DNA from: Haliscomenobacter sp.
GTDB lineage: Bacteria > Bacteroidota > Bacteroidia > Chitinophagales > Saprospiraceae
NCBI RefSeq assembly: GCF_016718685.1
Contig: NZ_JADKCX010000002.1
Location: 41,001-105,000 of the forward strand
DNA: 64,000 bases
Reading direction: 5' to 3'
Part shown: piece after piece, positions 18,821 through 28,126 of the stretch
How positions within the stretch are numbered: position 1 is the first letter of the stretch
Layout of the letters: each line of letters opens with the position of its first letter
Position numbers and translations under genes: made by a program
The notes under the pieces: model-generated
Told to the model about the DNA's origin: nothing
Seen by the model: only the letters and a program-made list of their open reading frames with translations
Databases searched by the model: none

Positions 18821-19695
18821 TTACTTAAGCAAGAGTATTTTTAGTGCTTCTTCCGTATTTCCTGCGTCAAGGCGCTGCTGGGCGAGTCGATGCAAAGCGT
18901 CGGCGCCTTTTGCTAAAGCCTCGGCCGCTTCCGAATCGGTTCTCATCAATTCAATTGCTGCGGCATCAGGCAGTACTTCGAGGTTCCCCAAACGCCCCAG
19001 GTTGTTTCCGGTCAAAATGCTGCTGTTACGGATGGATTCAGGAAGGGCATCAATGCCAATTCCTTTGGTGAGCAAGGGTTTGGGAATTTCAAACAGGGCA
19101 TCACCAAAGGCCCGTGCATACCAATTGCCACCCATCCGGGCCACCAGATCGATTTTGGTGGTATCCAATCGCCCTGCTTCATCCAGGTATTGCTCCTGAA
19201 CGTGGATGAGGATAACCTGGCAAATCACCAAATTCCCTGCGCCTCCTTCAGTACCGAGGGGTAGTACTTGCAATACTTTGCACTCAAAAGCAACCGGGGC
19301 TTCGCCCACCCGAGGCGGCTGGATGAGGGTAGAAGGGACTTGGGTAAAACCCGCCTTGACAAACTCATTCACCCCTTCTCGTACTCGGTACTGGCCAGCG
19401 ACATTTGTTCAACCATCGGGTAGTTGACCACGTTGATGCACACTTCGGCGATTTCCAATACATTGTCGAGCGTATGTTTGGTGCTGTTTCCCCTGACTCG
19501 TCGTGATGGGGAAAAAACCAAAATCGGCGGATTGGTGCTGAACATGTTGAAAAAGCTGAAGGGACTGAGGTTCACCTGCCCGTCTTTATCCACGGTGCTG
19601 GCAAAGGCAATGGGACGCGGTGCGACGGCAGCTTGCAGGTAGCCTTGTAGTTCTGGAATGCTGACGTTGTTTGGGTCGATGGTTTTAATGGCCAT
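18821..19695 (-). CDS. Flavin reductase-like FMN-binding protein (one frame break)
   Basis: The first part, from ATG 19695, contains the flavin reductase-like fold: APRPIAFASTVDKDGQVNLS and SPFSFFNMFSTNPPILVFSP, typical of the FMN-binding split-barrel family. At a run of four C (19372-19375) one base is missing, after STEYEKG; restoring it gives VNEFVKAGFT and the remainder of the barrel (VAFECKVLQVLPLG, GNLVICQVILIHV). About 291 residues in all. Such proteins reduce flavins or bind FMN as oxidoreductases. Position next to the tyrosine-degradation genes suggests a role in aromatic catabolism, which is inference. Confidence 0.85.
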
Positions 19696-19778
19696 GGTTG
19701 GTGAGCGTGGATGTCTAAAAGTTGATGAATTCCAAAAGGCCTGCCTGTTTTTGGTTTTAACAGATAGTCCCGCAGTAC

Positions 19779-19826
19779 GCTGATTTACGCAGATCTCTCT
19801 TAGAAAAAAATCTGCGTAAATCGATC
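19779..19826. repeat. Hairpin repeat between flavin reductase-like gene and fahA
   Basis: Arms GCTGATTTACGCAGAT and ATCTGCGTAAATCGATC, one inner mismatch. Shares the word TTTACGCAGATT-like wording with the repeat at 27937-28027. Confidence 0.7.
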
Positions 19827-19874
19827 TGACGGAAAAAAAGTCTAAAAATCCGCAGCAGCGAAGGATGCATATGA

Positions 19875-21101
19875 TTACTTTGCTTGCCGGAAGTATCTCC
19901 CCCGCACTTCCCCAAATCCAACGCGCACACCATCCTTTTCCCCAAAACCCCGCATTACCACGGTATCTCCATCCTCGATGAAACTTCGCTGACTGCCATC
20001 GGCCAGGGTAATCGGCTGCGTACCCGACCAGGCCAGTTCCAACATAGACCCGTACGAATCCGGTGTCGGCCCGCTGATCGTACCCGAGCCCATCAGGTCG
20101 CCCATGCGCACGTTGCAACCATTGCTGGTATGGTGCGCCAGTTGCTGGGCCATGTTCCAGTACATGTACTTGAAGTTGGAGCGGCAAATTTCGGTGCTTA
20201 CGCCGGTCGCGGTTTCCAAAACAACACTTAGCTGAATGTCCAGGTTTTGGTCGCCTGCAAATTCCAGGTAGGGCAACACGGCGGGTTCTTGCACCGGCCC
20301 CGCTACCCGAAAAGGTGCCAATGCCTCCAGCGTGACCACCCAGGGTGAAATGGAAGTGGCAAAGTTTTTGGCCAAAAACGGCCCGAGCGGTACGTATTCC
20401 CAGGCCTGGATGTCACGCGCTGACCAATCGTTGAGCAACACTTTACCAAAGATGTATTCACCGGCTTCGGCGGTACTGATCCCTTGCCCCAAGTGGGTAT
20501 CCTTGCCAATGATGAAACCCGTTTCCAACTCAAAGTCGAGCCGGGCACTGGGCTGAAATTTGGGCAAAACATCGTCCTTGCCCTTGACTTGTCCCGAAGG
20601 GCGCTGTACCGAAGTACCGCTTACCACCACCGAAGAAGCCCGGCCATGATACCCCACCGGAATGTGCCGCCAATTGGGCAACAGGGCATTGGCCGGATCG
20701 CGGAACATTTTACCCACATTGGTCGCGTGTTCAATGCTGGAGTAAAAATCGGTGTAGTCGCCAATGTGAATGGGCAGGTGCATGGTCGCTACGTTTTGGG
20801 AAACCAATACCGCCGGATTTTCGCGCAAAACAGGATGTTCTTCCAGTAACCAACGCTGCAAATCAAGGCGCAGCTTGGAGGTTGTGGTTTTACCCAGTGC
20901 AATAAAAGCATTCAAGCTGTTTTGGGCAAAAACGCTCTTGTCGATCTGGGGAAATATACCCAAGTCGGCCAGGGCCAACAAATCAAGAATGGATTCGCCA
21001 ATGGCTACGCCTACCCGAGGGCTGCGCCCAGTGCTGGAAAAAATGCCAAAAGGCAGATTGTGGATGGAAAAATCGGAATCCGCTTTTATTTCGACAATCA
21101 T
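19875..21101 (-). CDS. fahA: Fumarylacetoacetase
   Basis: 408 residues, last step of tyrosine/homogentisate breakdown: fumarylacetoacetate to fumarate and acetoacetate (EC 3.7.1.2). The N-terminal domain (residues 1-110) precedes the FAH hydrolase fold, in which DYTDFYSSIEHATNVG supplies the metal-binding Asp and catalytic His, PVGYHGRASSVVVSGT the substrate Arg and Tyr region, and NDWSARDIQAWEYVPLG further metal ligands. Length and motifs are complete. hmgA, which makes the precursor, lies upstream on the same strand across a palindrome array. Confidence 0.96.
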   Translation of the reverse strand: MIVEIKADSDFSIHNLPFGIFSSTGRSPRVGVAIGESILDLLALADLGIFPQIDKSVFAQNSLNAFIALGKTTTSKLRLDLQRWLLEEHPVLRENPAVLVSQNVATMHLPIHIGDYTDFYSSIEHATNVGKMFRDPANALLPNWRHIPVGYHGRASSVVVSGTSVQRPSGQVKGKDDVLPKFQPSARLDFELETGFIIGKDTHLGQGISTAEAGEYIFGKVLLNDWSARDIQAWEYVPLGPFLAKNFATSISPWVVTLEALAPFRVAGPVQEPAVLPYLEFAGDQNLDIQLSVVLETATGVSTEICRSNFKYMYWNMAQQLAHHTSNGCNVRMGDLMGSGTISGPTPDSYGSMLELAWSGTQPITLADGSQRSFIEDGDTVVMRGFGEKDGVRVGFGEVRGRYFRQAK

Positions 21102-21156
21102 ACAATTATTATTTCAAACGTGAATTCTGAATTAATTCCGTTGATGATTAAAAAGG

Positions 21157-21304
21157 TGCGACTTCTCCGAAGTCGTAAAACACTTTGCTTGCCAATTTTG
21201 CTACAAACATGCGACTTCTCCGAAGTCGACCGAATGACTTCGGAGAAGTCACACGTTTGTAGAACATGTTGATCGTCAGTTGTTCCGACTTCGGAGAAGT
21301 CGCA
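21157..21304. repeat. Array of four nested ACTTCTCCGAAGT palindromes
   Basis: Copies at 21159-21175, 21212-21228, 21236-21250 and 21286-21302. The first two read CGACTTCTCCGAAGTCG; the last two are the reverse complement type. Outer copies pair across the array (GTGCGACTTC ... GAAGTCGCAC) and inner copies are flanked by CTACAAAC/GTTTGTAG, so the whole is a nested inverted repeat. Confidence 0.85.
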
Positions 21305-21334
21305 CATTATTTCCGCTTTATTTCAGAACTTTCG

Positions 21335-22489
21335 TTATTCCAACCAGGACTGAAAATACACCCCATCGTCAATCCGCAGGGCAGCCTCGGTGATCATTAG
21401 TGGTTTAAAGGTATCAATCATCACGGCCAACTCATCGGTTTTTTGTTTGCCGATGCTGCGTTCGTATGCGCCCGGGTGGGGACCATGGGGAATCCCACCG
21501 GGGTGCAGGGAATGTGCCCGGCGGCGATGTTGTTGCGGCTCATAAAGTCGCCATCCACGTAGTATAGCATCTCGTCGCTGTCGATGTTGGAGTGGTTGTA
21601 CGGCGCAGGAATGGCCTGCGGGTGGTAGTCGTACAAACGCGGGCAAAACGAACACACCACAAATGCTTTGGTCTCAAAAGTTTGGTGTACGGGTGGCGGT
21701 TGGTGTACCCGCCCGGTGATCGGTTCAAAATTATGAATCGAAAAACCGTAAGGGAAGTTGTAGCCATCCCAACCCACCACGTCGAAAGGATGTGCGGTAT
21801 AGGTCAGGGTGTGCAACATGCCTTGTTTTTTGACCTTAAGTACAAATTCTCCTTTTTCATCGTGGGTCTCCAGGTCTTGAGGCAATTTATAGTCCCGCTC
21901 GCAGAAAGGTGAATGTTCCAGCAGTTGCCCAAACCAGTTGCGGTAGCGCTTAGGTGTATATGGGGTGAAAAGACTCCGCGTACAAAAGCCGATTATCGGT
22001 GGTATCAAAGTCGATCTGGTAAATCATGCCCCGTGGAATCAGCAGGTAGTCGCCGTATTCGAAGGGGATATTGCCCAGCAGGGTGCGCAAAGTACCCGTG
22101 CCACGGTGGATGAACAGCAACTCATCAGCATCGGCGTTTTTGTAAAAATAATCGCGGAGGGATTGCTCGGGTGCCGCCAAACCAATGTGGATGTCGGTGT
22201 TAACCAGTAGGGGAGTGCGGCTCTCCAAATAATCGGCCTTGGCGGGAACATCAAAGCCAATCAGCTTACGGGGGTGGATGTTTTTGGCGATCGCAATTTT
22301 TGGACTGACATCAACGGACTCCCCAATGGCCTGGATCATCGTGGGCCGATTGATCTGGTACAGCAAGGAAGACATGCCATCGAAGCCCACGGTGCCAAAA
22401 AGTTGCTCGTAATACAGGCCACCGCCGGGTTTTTCAAAAATGGTGTGGCGCTTGGGAGGGATTTTCCCCAGCTTGTGGTAGATCGGCAT
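21335..22489 (-). CDS. hmgA: Homogentisate 1,2-dioxygenase (two frame breaks)
   Basis: Ring-opening dioxygenase that turns homogentisate into maleylacetoacetate. The first part (from ATG 22489) has RGTGTLRTLLGNIPFEYGDY of the cupin core. Two bases are missing near 21953 (IYT to PKRYRNWFGQ), after which the active-site region LLEHSPFCERDY and VGWDGYNFPYGF follow. One base is missing near 21509; the last part reads SLHPGGIPHGPHPGAYE and runs to the stop at 21335. The His and Glu iron ligands expected in these segments are present. Reconstructed length 385 residues. Pairs functionally with fahA. Confidence 0.92.
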
Positions 22490-22571
22490 AATGTTGGTTT
22501 TATTTGGTTCGGCAAGTTAAGGGTTTTCGCTGTTTTAACACAAGGATCATTTAATGGCAGCTGCGCTGCTT

Positions 22572-22694
22572 TTTTTTCACCACGACGACACGACGGTCAC
22601 GACGTTTTTGGCGCTTCGCGCCTTTGGACACGACGCGACGCGTCGTGTATAAAAGCTTAACGTCGTGACCGTCGTGTCGTCGTGGTGAAAAAAA
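22572..22694. repeat. Long perfect inverted repeat, 35-bp arms
   Basis: Arms 22572-22606 and 22659-22693 are exact complements, built on CACCACGACGACACGACGG. The centre contains two small palindromes (GGCGCTTCGCGCC and ACACGACGCGACGCGTCGTGT-like, 22628-22648). A further hairpin TTTTGGCGAAGCCAAAA follows at 22697-22713. It lies between divergent genes, so it is not their terminator. Confidence 0.9.
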
Positions 22695-22749
22695 TATTTT
22701 GGCGAAGCCAAAAAACAATCCATCGTGGTCAGTCGTCGTGCTTTAAAGG

Positions 22750-22779
22750 TTGTGTATTGTAGATAATTGAGTAAATTTG
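22750..22779 (+). promoter_or_regulatory. Promoter of the PKD/FGE cassette
   Basis: TTG at 22750-22752, 19-base spacer, TAAATTTG at 22772-22779: an exact Bacteroidota promoter. Its -7 element overlaps the first codons of the open frame, so translation must start downstream of about 22786. Confidence 0.65.
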
Positions 22780-23936
22780 GAATCTACAAAGCAATCAAGA
22801 CCATCGACACTGAAATCCCACATATCGACCTACCCTTAGCCGGCCTGCTCACCCGCCTTGAACTCGGGGGATTCAACCTCAGCCCAGCCGAGAAAGTACG
22901 CCTGTTGCAAGTCATCAGCGGCCCGGCCAGCGTACATTGGGACGAACCCCAGAAGTTGCGCTACCTGCTGGCACCCGTCATTGCGCACAGCAAAGCCGAG
23001 CAAGAACGTTTTTACATCATTTTTGACCAGTATTACGCCGAAATCCTGGCCAACGCGACCGAAGCCGACAAAGCCGAAGCCAAAGGTGCCTGGCTGAAAA
23101 CCCTGCGTACCTGGCTGCGCAAATGGTGGAGTACCTTTCCGGCACTGCTTGGATTGGTGCTCCTGGCCTACTTCATTTATCCCCTGCTCAAGCCTGAAAC
23201 CAAAACCACTTCTATCGGCATTTCTTACATCACCCCCATTCGGGTGGGCGATACCGCAGTGTTTACGCTCAACACCAAAAACATTGATACCGTTGATGTC
23301 AACATCCACTGGAGTTTAACAGATAAAGCCAGCGGTACCATCGAAGCAGAAACAGATGGCCTCCGCACCTGGCAGGTACCTTTTACCGTTTTGCAAGGCA
23401 ACCCCGAAAAAATTATTACAGTTGACATCCACGAAAAACGCCGCGACAGCACCTTCCATTTCGATAGCGACCTGAGGATAGACTGTGTTAATCCGCCACA
23501 ATTAGATGGACTGGGTTTACCCAACAATTTACCGCCCGGCGAAGATTACACGTTTACCCCGAATGTCATCGAAGCAACGCCGGACTTACAATACCACTGG
23601 GACTTTGGCGATGGAGACTCTAGTACTTTGCGCACTCCTACCCACCGCTATGTGGAAAAAGGAAGCTACAACGTTGAACTCAAGGTTACCCGCCCGGGCT
23701 TAAGTGGTTTTTGTACAACCTCCACTTCGGCCACCATGCGGGTAGGAGAGGATCAGGTGACTTTGCCCTGGTACGATTTGCAATATGCCCCCGTCCGATT
23801 AACTGGAAACTATAACTGGGGCCTTTGGGTGCTCATCGGCTTGTTGGCTGCCGCTATTTTTTATTCCTTATTTCTTTGGGCAAAAACGCAAGCTCCCCGA
23901 ACCCCCGAACCCCCGAACCCTCCCCCGAACCCTTGA
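22767..23936 (+). CDS. PKD-domain membrane protein, first gene of accessory cassette
   Basis: Up to 389 residues. An N-terminal helical cytoplasmic domain of about 110 residues (IDLPLAGLLTRLEL, LSPAEKVRLLQVISG) is followed by a membrane segment (FPALLGLVLLAYFIYPLL), a beta-rich exterior with a PKD repeat near residues 275-310 (YHWDFGDGDSS, HRYVEKGSYNVELKV), and a second membrane segment near residues 352-373. The tail RTPEPPNPPPNP is encoded by an absorbed TTCGGGGG-class repeat. The start is uncertain: a promoter overlaps codons 2-5, and no ATG, GTG or TTG follows for about 45 codons, so a base may be missing near the 5' end. It overlaps the next gene and is probably co-translated. I do not recognise a named family for the N-terminal domain. 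Confidence 0.7.
   Translation: MSKFGIYKAIKTIDTEIPHIDLPLAGLLTRLELGGFNLSPAEKVRLLQVISGPASVHWDEPQKLRYLLAPVIAHSKAEQERFYIIFDQYYAEILANATEADKAEAKGAWLKTLRTWLRKWWSTFPALLGLVLLAYFIYPLLKPETKTTSIGISYITPIRVGDTAVFTLNTKNIDTVDVNIHWSLTDKASGTIEAETDGLRTWQVPFTVLQGNPEKIITVDIHEKRRDSTFHFDSDLRIDCVNPPQLDGLGLPNNLPPGEDYTFTPNVIEATPDLQYHWDFGDGDSSTLRTPTHRYVEKGSYNVELKVTRPGLSGFCTTSTSATMRVGEDQVTLPWYDLQYAPVRLTGNYNWGLWVLIGLLAAAIFYSLFLWAKTQAPRTPEPPNPPPNP
23895..23933. repeat. TTCGGGGG-class repeat arm inside coding sequence
   Basis: Four tandem CGAACCCCC-type words encode the Pro-rich tail of the PKD protein and end at its stop codon. Only one arm is present. Confidence 0.75.
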
Positions 23937-26900
23937 CTTCCTCCCCCGACCGCCCGCCCTACGAAATCCCCTTCCGCCCGCTGAACGGCTTGATCCGCAA
24001 TTTTGCCGGACAATTCCGCCTCGCCGATGCCCTGCGTCGCCGCCAGGAAGGCCAGCGCCAGGAGGTGGACGTCCCCAAAACGGTGGATGTCACCATTGCC
24101 AGCGGAGGATTCCCGCGTTTGCAATTCCGCAGCAGCACCAAGCCAGCCGACTACCTGTTTCTGGTGGATGAACAAAACGAAACCAGCCACCAGGGCCGTT
24201 TGTTGCGGCATTTGGTCAAGGTGCTGCACGACCAAGACGTACACGCCGAAGTGTTTTATTACCGCAGTGAATTCTTCCATTTTTGGAATGCCCAATATCC
24301 GCAAGGCATTACGTTGGAGCAAGTCAGTCGGCTTTGCCCCGAACACCGGGTAATCGTCTTTGGCGATGCCCACGGCTTACTCGACCCTCATGCGCAGGGC
24401 AACAAAGTTTTGCGCAGCGAACCCGTAGCCGATTTGCAACGCTGGAAACGCCGCCTCTTGCTCAGTCCCCGGCCACCACAAAGCTGGGACTACCGCGAGG
24501 CCAGTTTGCACGCGGTGCTCCCCGTTTTTCCCGCCGATCTGGAAGGACAAATGGCCGCCGCCAACTTCATCGACAACGGCATGGAACCCGATGACCTGCC
24601 CTCGGCCTTCAGCACCTGGCGCGAACGCCTGGCCACCACACGCACCGAACCCGACGTCAATCGCCGTTGGCGCAGTGCTAGTGACCACGCCGAATACCTG
24701 GGCTACGGCTCGGATTTGTACCGCTGGTTTTGTGCTTTGGCCTTGTATCCCTCGCCAACATGGGAAATTACCCTGGCCGTCGGTGCAGCGCTGGACATCC
24801 CACTGAATGCCGATAGTTTGCTGGTGCTGGCGCGGATTCCCAGTTTGCAAGAGGGTAAAATCAACCCGCGTTTGCGCAAGGAATTGCTGGCCGATTTGCA
24901 ATTGTACGACGAAGAACTGGCCCGTACGGCCATCGCCAACGAATTGGAGGCTTCGCTGGCCGAGGCTGCTCCGGGTTTTGCCAATCGGGCACTGCAAACC
25001 AACTTGGCCGTGCAACGTTTTGCGTTGACTCCTTCTAGTCCTGAATCTAAAGCACAGGTAAAACTGTTGCTGGACCAAGGCTGGTTCAATCGCCTGCACA
25101 TAGAAGACCTCGGCGGCGTGGCGGTACGAGAACTGGCTCCGATGCAACGCTCAAGACCTGCAACCAAGGGTGGATTTACCAAACAAGCGCGGCAAACGGA
25201 GGAAACTTATGAGCAAAGTTATGAGCAAAACGTCAGCCAAAGCACTTCCTTCGAGCAACCCTTTTATCCGCTGAACGCGGATGAACCGACCTTGCGGCGC
25301 TTTTTGGAGGAAAATGAAGAAATTCCCCCGCAAGAAATACCGGAAGTGGCAAAACCACCCAAGCCACCCTTCATCAATGCAGCGTTTTGGCGACTGCTGG
25401 CTCTTTTTGTAGCCTTCGTGGCCTTGGTATCCAGTCTACTCCTGACGGATAACGACCAGCTTTACCGCTGGGTTTTTGGCAAAGACCCCGGCCAGCAGCA
25501 GTTTGACCCCAAGGCCAAATTGCGCAGTAACATTTTTGTAAAAGAAATCATCGCAGTAGATAGTGCTGTTATTTTAAACAACGAGGCGGTGCAGCTGTAT
25601 AAGGAACAGGCATTTCCAGAAATGCTCAAAAATATTCAGGGGGGAGCAAACACCCATAACTGTTGAACATTGGCCAACAGTCAGCCAAGGCCGGATTGGA
25701 GCAAGCCTTGCGAGAAAAACCAACTCCATCTTTCCTCGGCACTGAACCTGGCGCGACTGAATTACAACCTGGGAGTGAGTTATTACAATTCCTGGTTGCG
25801 GGGAACCAATTTGCCAGAACCGACTGGCTGAAGCATCGAATAGTTCCGGGCCAACCGCGATCTGGCGGATCAATATTTCACTGGAAGCAATATCCGTGCC
25901 GTTGAGCAGGAAGCCTTCCAAGGCCTCGGCCTCGCCAGCAAACATGCCGAAGGAGTCATTTATTTTCTGACCAATACCACCAATGATCCCTCCCTGGCCG
26001 AGGGCATTCACTATGAACTGGATACCCTCGGTTTTTTTGATACGACCCGCATCAACCCCAATCTGGCGACTTTGTTGCAAAAAGATCCTTCACGAGTCTA
26101 CGATATTTTTCCGGGTAAAGCCACTAATCTTAGCCTGGAGGTACAGGTTCATTATTCCATCAACCCCACTCGCGACAAAGGCCTGCGCTTACGGTTAGTG
26201 GCCGTTGAACGTACTCAGGCCAATAACAATGTACAGCAGCAAGGCCGCAATGCCCGTACCACCCGCGCGCCGGCCTTTGTTTCTGCTCAGGAGCTTCCGG
26301 CTCAAGGACGGGATGGTAGAACAAAGTTTACTTTGCGTAGCAAGCTCAATCGCCCCGGAGATCTCCGCCGTACCGATAGCCTGGTGGCCGAGTTGATCCA
26401 GATCAACCCCAATCCCAATGCGACCATAGTGGTAGCTCGCCTGGCCATTGCCCATACCCAGCGCTGGGGTTTGCCCCCCGTAAACATTCCCGAGCCGGAG
26501 AATACCGAGACCACTTTGAGTGGGCGAGTACTGGACGACCGCAGCGGCGAGCCCATTCCCCAGGCCACCATGATGTATGAGTGGAATACGACTAGCAACA
26601 ACATCCCCAGTGACCCTGGCGTGAGCGATGCGCGTGGAACTTATACCTTACGCCGGGACTTAAGACGCATCACCGGCTTGACCATCAAGGTAAATAAGGA
26701 GGGATATCAGCCCGTTGAACGCAACTTTAACCAGGCGCAATTGCAGCGCTTACCCAATGGGCGCTTTGAAGACATCCGCCTGCTGCCGACCCCTGAACAA
26801 CAACCTCCCCCCAGGCAGGATGAACAACGCCCGAACATTGAGCAAACAACCTATAAACCCATTGCGCCGGAAATGATCCGGGTGAATGGAGGTACTTTTA

Positions 26901-27625
26901 TGATGGGCTGTGAGGATAAACGAGATAAAGATTGTGAGGACAATGAAAAACCCGCACACGAGGTAACTTTGAGTACCTATTCGATTGGAAAATACGAGGT
27001 GACCAATGCAGAGTATGCGGTATTTATGAATGACGTAACCGCCAACCCCAACCGGGTGGATAACCTGGATCGGTACATCACAGAACATGAATGGGGTCTA
27101 CAAAAAACGACTGTAAATGGCGAAACCCGCTGGCAGCCCGCCAAAGGGTATGAAAAATATCCCGTGATCAATGTTAATTGGGATGGTGCTGTGGCTTATT
27201 GCCGCTGGTTAAGCAACAAAACCGGGCAGCAGTACCGCTTGCCTACTGAAGCGGAGTGGGAGTATGCGGCGCGGGGTGGGGAGAATTCTGAGAAAGTTAA
27301 TTTCCAGTATGCCGGAAGTAATAGGATTGATGAGGTGGCCTGGTATGGCGATAATTCAAAGGGGACCAATCCGGTCGGGCGGAAAAAAGCCAATCAGTTG
27401 CGCATACACGACATGAGTGGGAATGTGTATGAGTGGTGTCAGGATTGGTATGGGGATTATTCTGGTAATAAACAGACGAATCCTGGAGGGGCAAACTCGG
27501 GCTCTAGCCGTGTGTATCGTGGCGGTGGCTGGAACTACGGCGAGAGGTACTGCCGCGTGTCCTATCGCAACTACAGCACGCCAGCGGGCCGCTACAGCCC
27601 CTTGGGCTTTCGTCTTGCCCTCTAG
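23933..27625 (+). CDS. vWA-like / transmembrane / TPR / FGE-sulfatase-domain protein (several frame breaks)
   Basis: Reconstructed about 1,230 residues. The likely start is TTG at 23933 overlapping the previous TGA. Residues 70-230 look like a Rossmann/vWA-type fold (ADYLFLVDEQNE, HRVIVFGDAHGLLDP) whose MIDAS DxSxS is not conserved. A membrane segment lies near residues 484-504 (LLALFVAFVALVSSLLL). TPR-like helices follow (ALNLARLNYNLGVSYYNSW), then a carboxypeptidase-regulatory-like beta domain near 860-935 (LSGRVLDDRSGEPIPQA) and a C-terminal FGE-sulfatase/SUMF1 domain near 980-1230 (VNGGTFMMGC, YRLPTEAEWEYAARGG, SGNVYEWCQDWYGDY). The frame changes at least four times between about 25640 and 25850 and returns to the original frame. 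The last 40 residues resemble a diversified variable region. Function unknown; surface recognition is inference. Confidence 0.75.
27509..27622 (+). other. Candidate diversity-generating-retroelement variable region
   Basis: The final 38 codons read RVYRGGGWNYGERYC, RVSYRNYSTPAGRY and SPLGFRLAL. In known DGR targets with this fold, the same frame reads RVLRGGSWNNNxxNCRxxxRN with AAC codons at the variable sites. Here the corresponding codons are TAT, GGC, TAC, GGC, TAC, TAT, TAC, AGC, GGC, TAC, AGC and CCC, each reachable from an AAC or similar codon by changing A only. No template repeat or reverse transcriptase is in the window. Confidence 0.55.
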
Positions 27626-27774
27626 TTGCTGAGGTTTGCAGATCTGTCGTTCTGTTGAGCTAAAAAAATGCCCGCAAATAGCCCCGCTTAGGTCATCAGC
27701 GAGCGGGAGCGAGCCGATGGCCTGATGCAGGGCTATGGCGTGTGCGGTGCGGTTCAAATGAGGATTTTACATGT

Positions 27775-27846
27775 CACTTCGTGAGCGATCGTCGAGCCCG
27801 CTCGCGGCAGCGAGCAATTTGGGATCGACGAGCGCCCCACGAAGTG
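27775..27846. repeat. Imperfect inverted repeat CACTTCGTG...
   Basis: Outer arms CACTTCGTG/CACGAAGTG with GATCGTCGAG-like inner arms and GCTCGCGGCAGCGAGC in the centre. It lies downstream of the FGE-domain gene; the 27626-28126 gap otherwise contains no gene. Confidence 0.65.
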
Positions 27847-27936
27847 GCGAGTAATTGGTTCAACATAAGCAGGATTTTACTTTACGTTTGACGTAGTACC
27901 TCCCACTCCGTGAACTCCACTGCATAAAAGCGACAA

Positions 27937-28027
27937 CAATGGGAACGCGGATGACGCGGATTAAGCGGATTTTCGCTGATCAAATCCGTGTAAATCCGCT
28001 TAATCCGCGTCATCCGCGTTCCCATTG
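27937..28027. repeat. Near-perfect inverted repeat, about 37-bp arms
   Basis: Arms 27937-27973 and 27991-28027 built from AACGCGGATGACGCGGATT and its complement, with a single mismatch near the loop. It sits in the convergent gap between the cassette and leuB. Confidence 0.9.
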
Positions 28028-28078
28028 TGATTCCTGCGACAGAGCCGAAGGCTCCGAGCAGGGGTTGTACAAACTCAA

Positions 28079-28109
28079 CCTCTCCGAAAGCCTAAAACTT
28101 TCGGAGAGG
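28079..28109 (-). terminator. Hairpin after leuB, likely terminator
   Basis: Arms CCTCTCCGAAAG and CTTTCGGAGAGG around CCTAAAA, 18 bases beyond the leuB stop codon. No clear U-run, so confidence is moderate. Confidence 0.55.
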
Positions 28110-28126
28110 GGTTCGAGATGGTTATT

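Noticed and set aside
21157..21304. CRISPR-like array
   Set aside because: The repeated unit is palindromic, occurs in both orientations, spacing is irregular (36, 7 and 35 bases) and no cas gene is present.
22572..22694. Insertion sequence or MITE ends
   Set aside because: No transposase, no flanking direct repeat visible, and the arms are contiguous with a hairpin-filled centre; a small foldback element remains possible but unproven.
23825..23932. Earlier start (GTG 23825) for the FGE-domain protein
   Set aside because: The extra residues read the previous gene's membrane segment and repeat in a different frame; the TTG overlapping the stop codon is more consistent with coupling.
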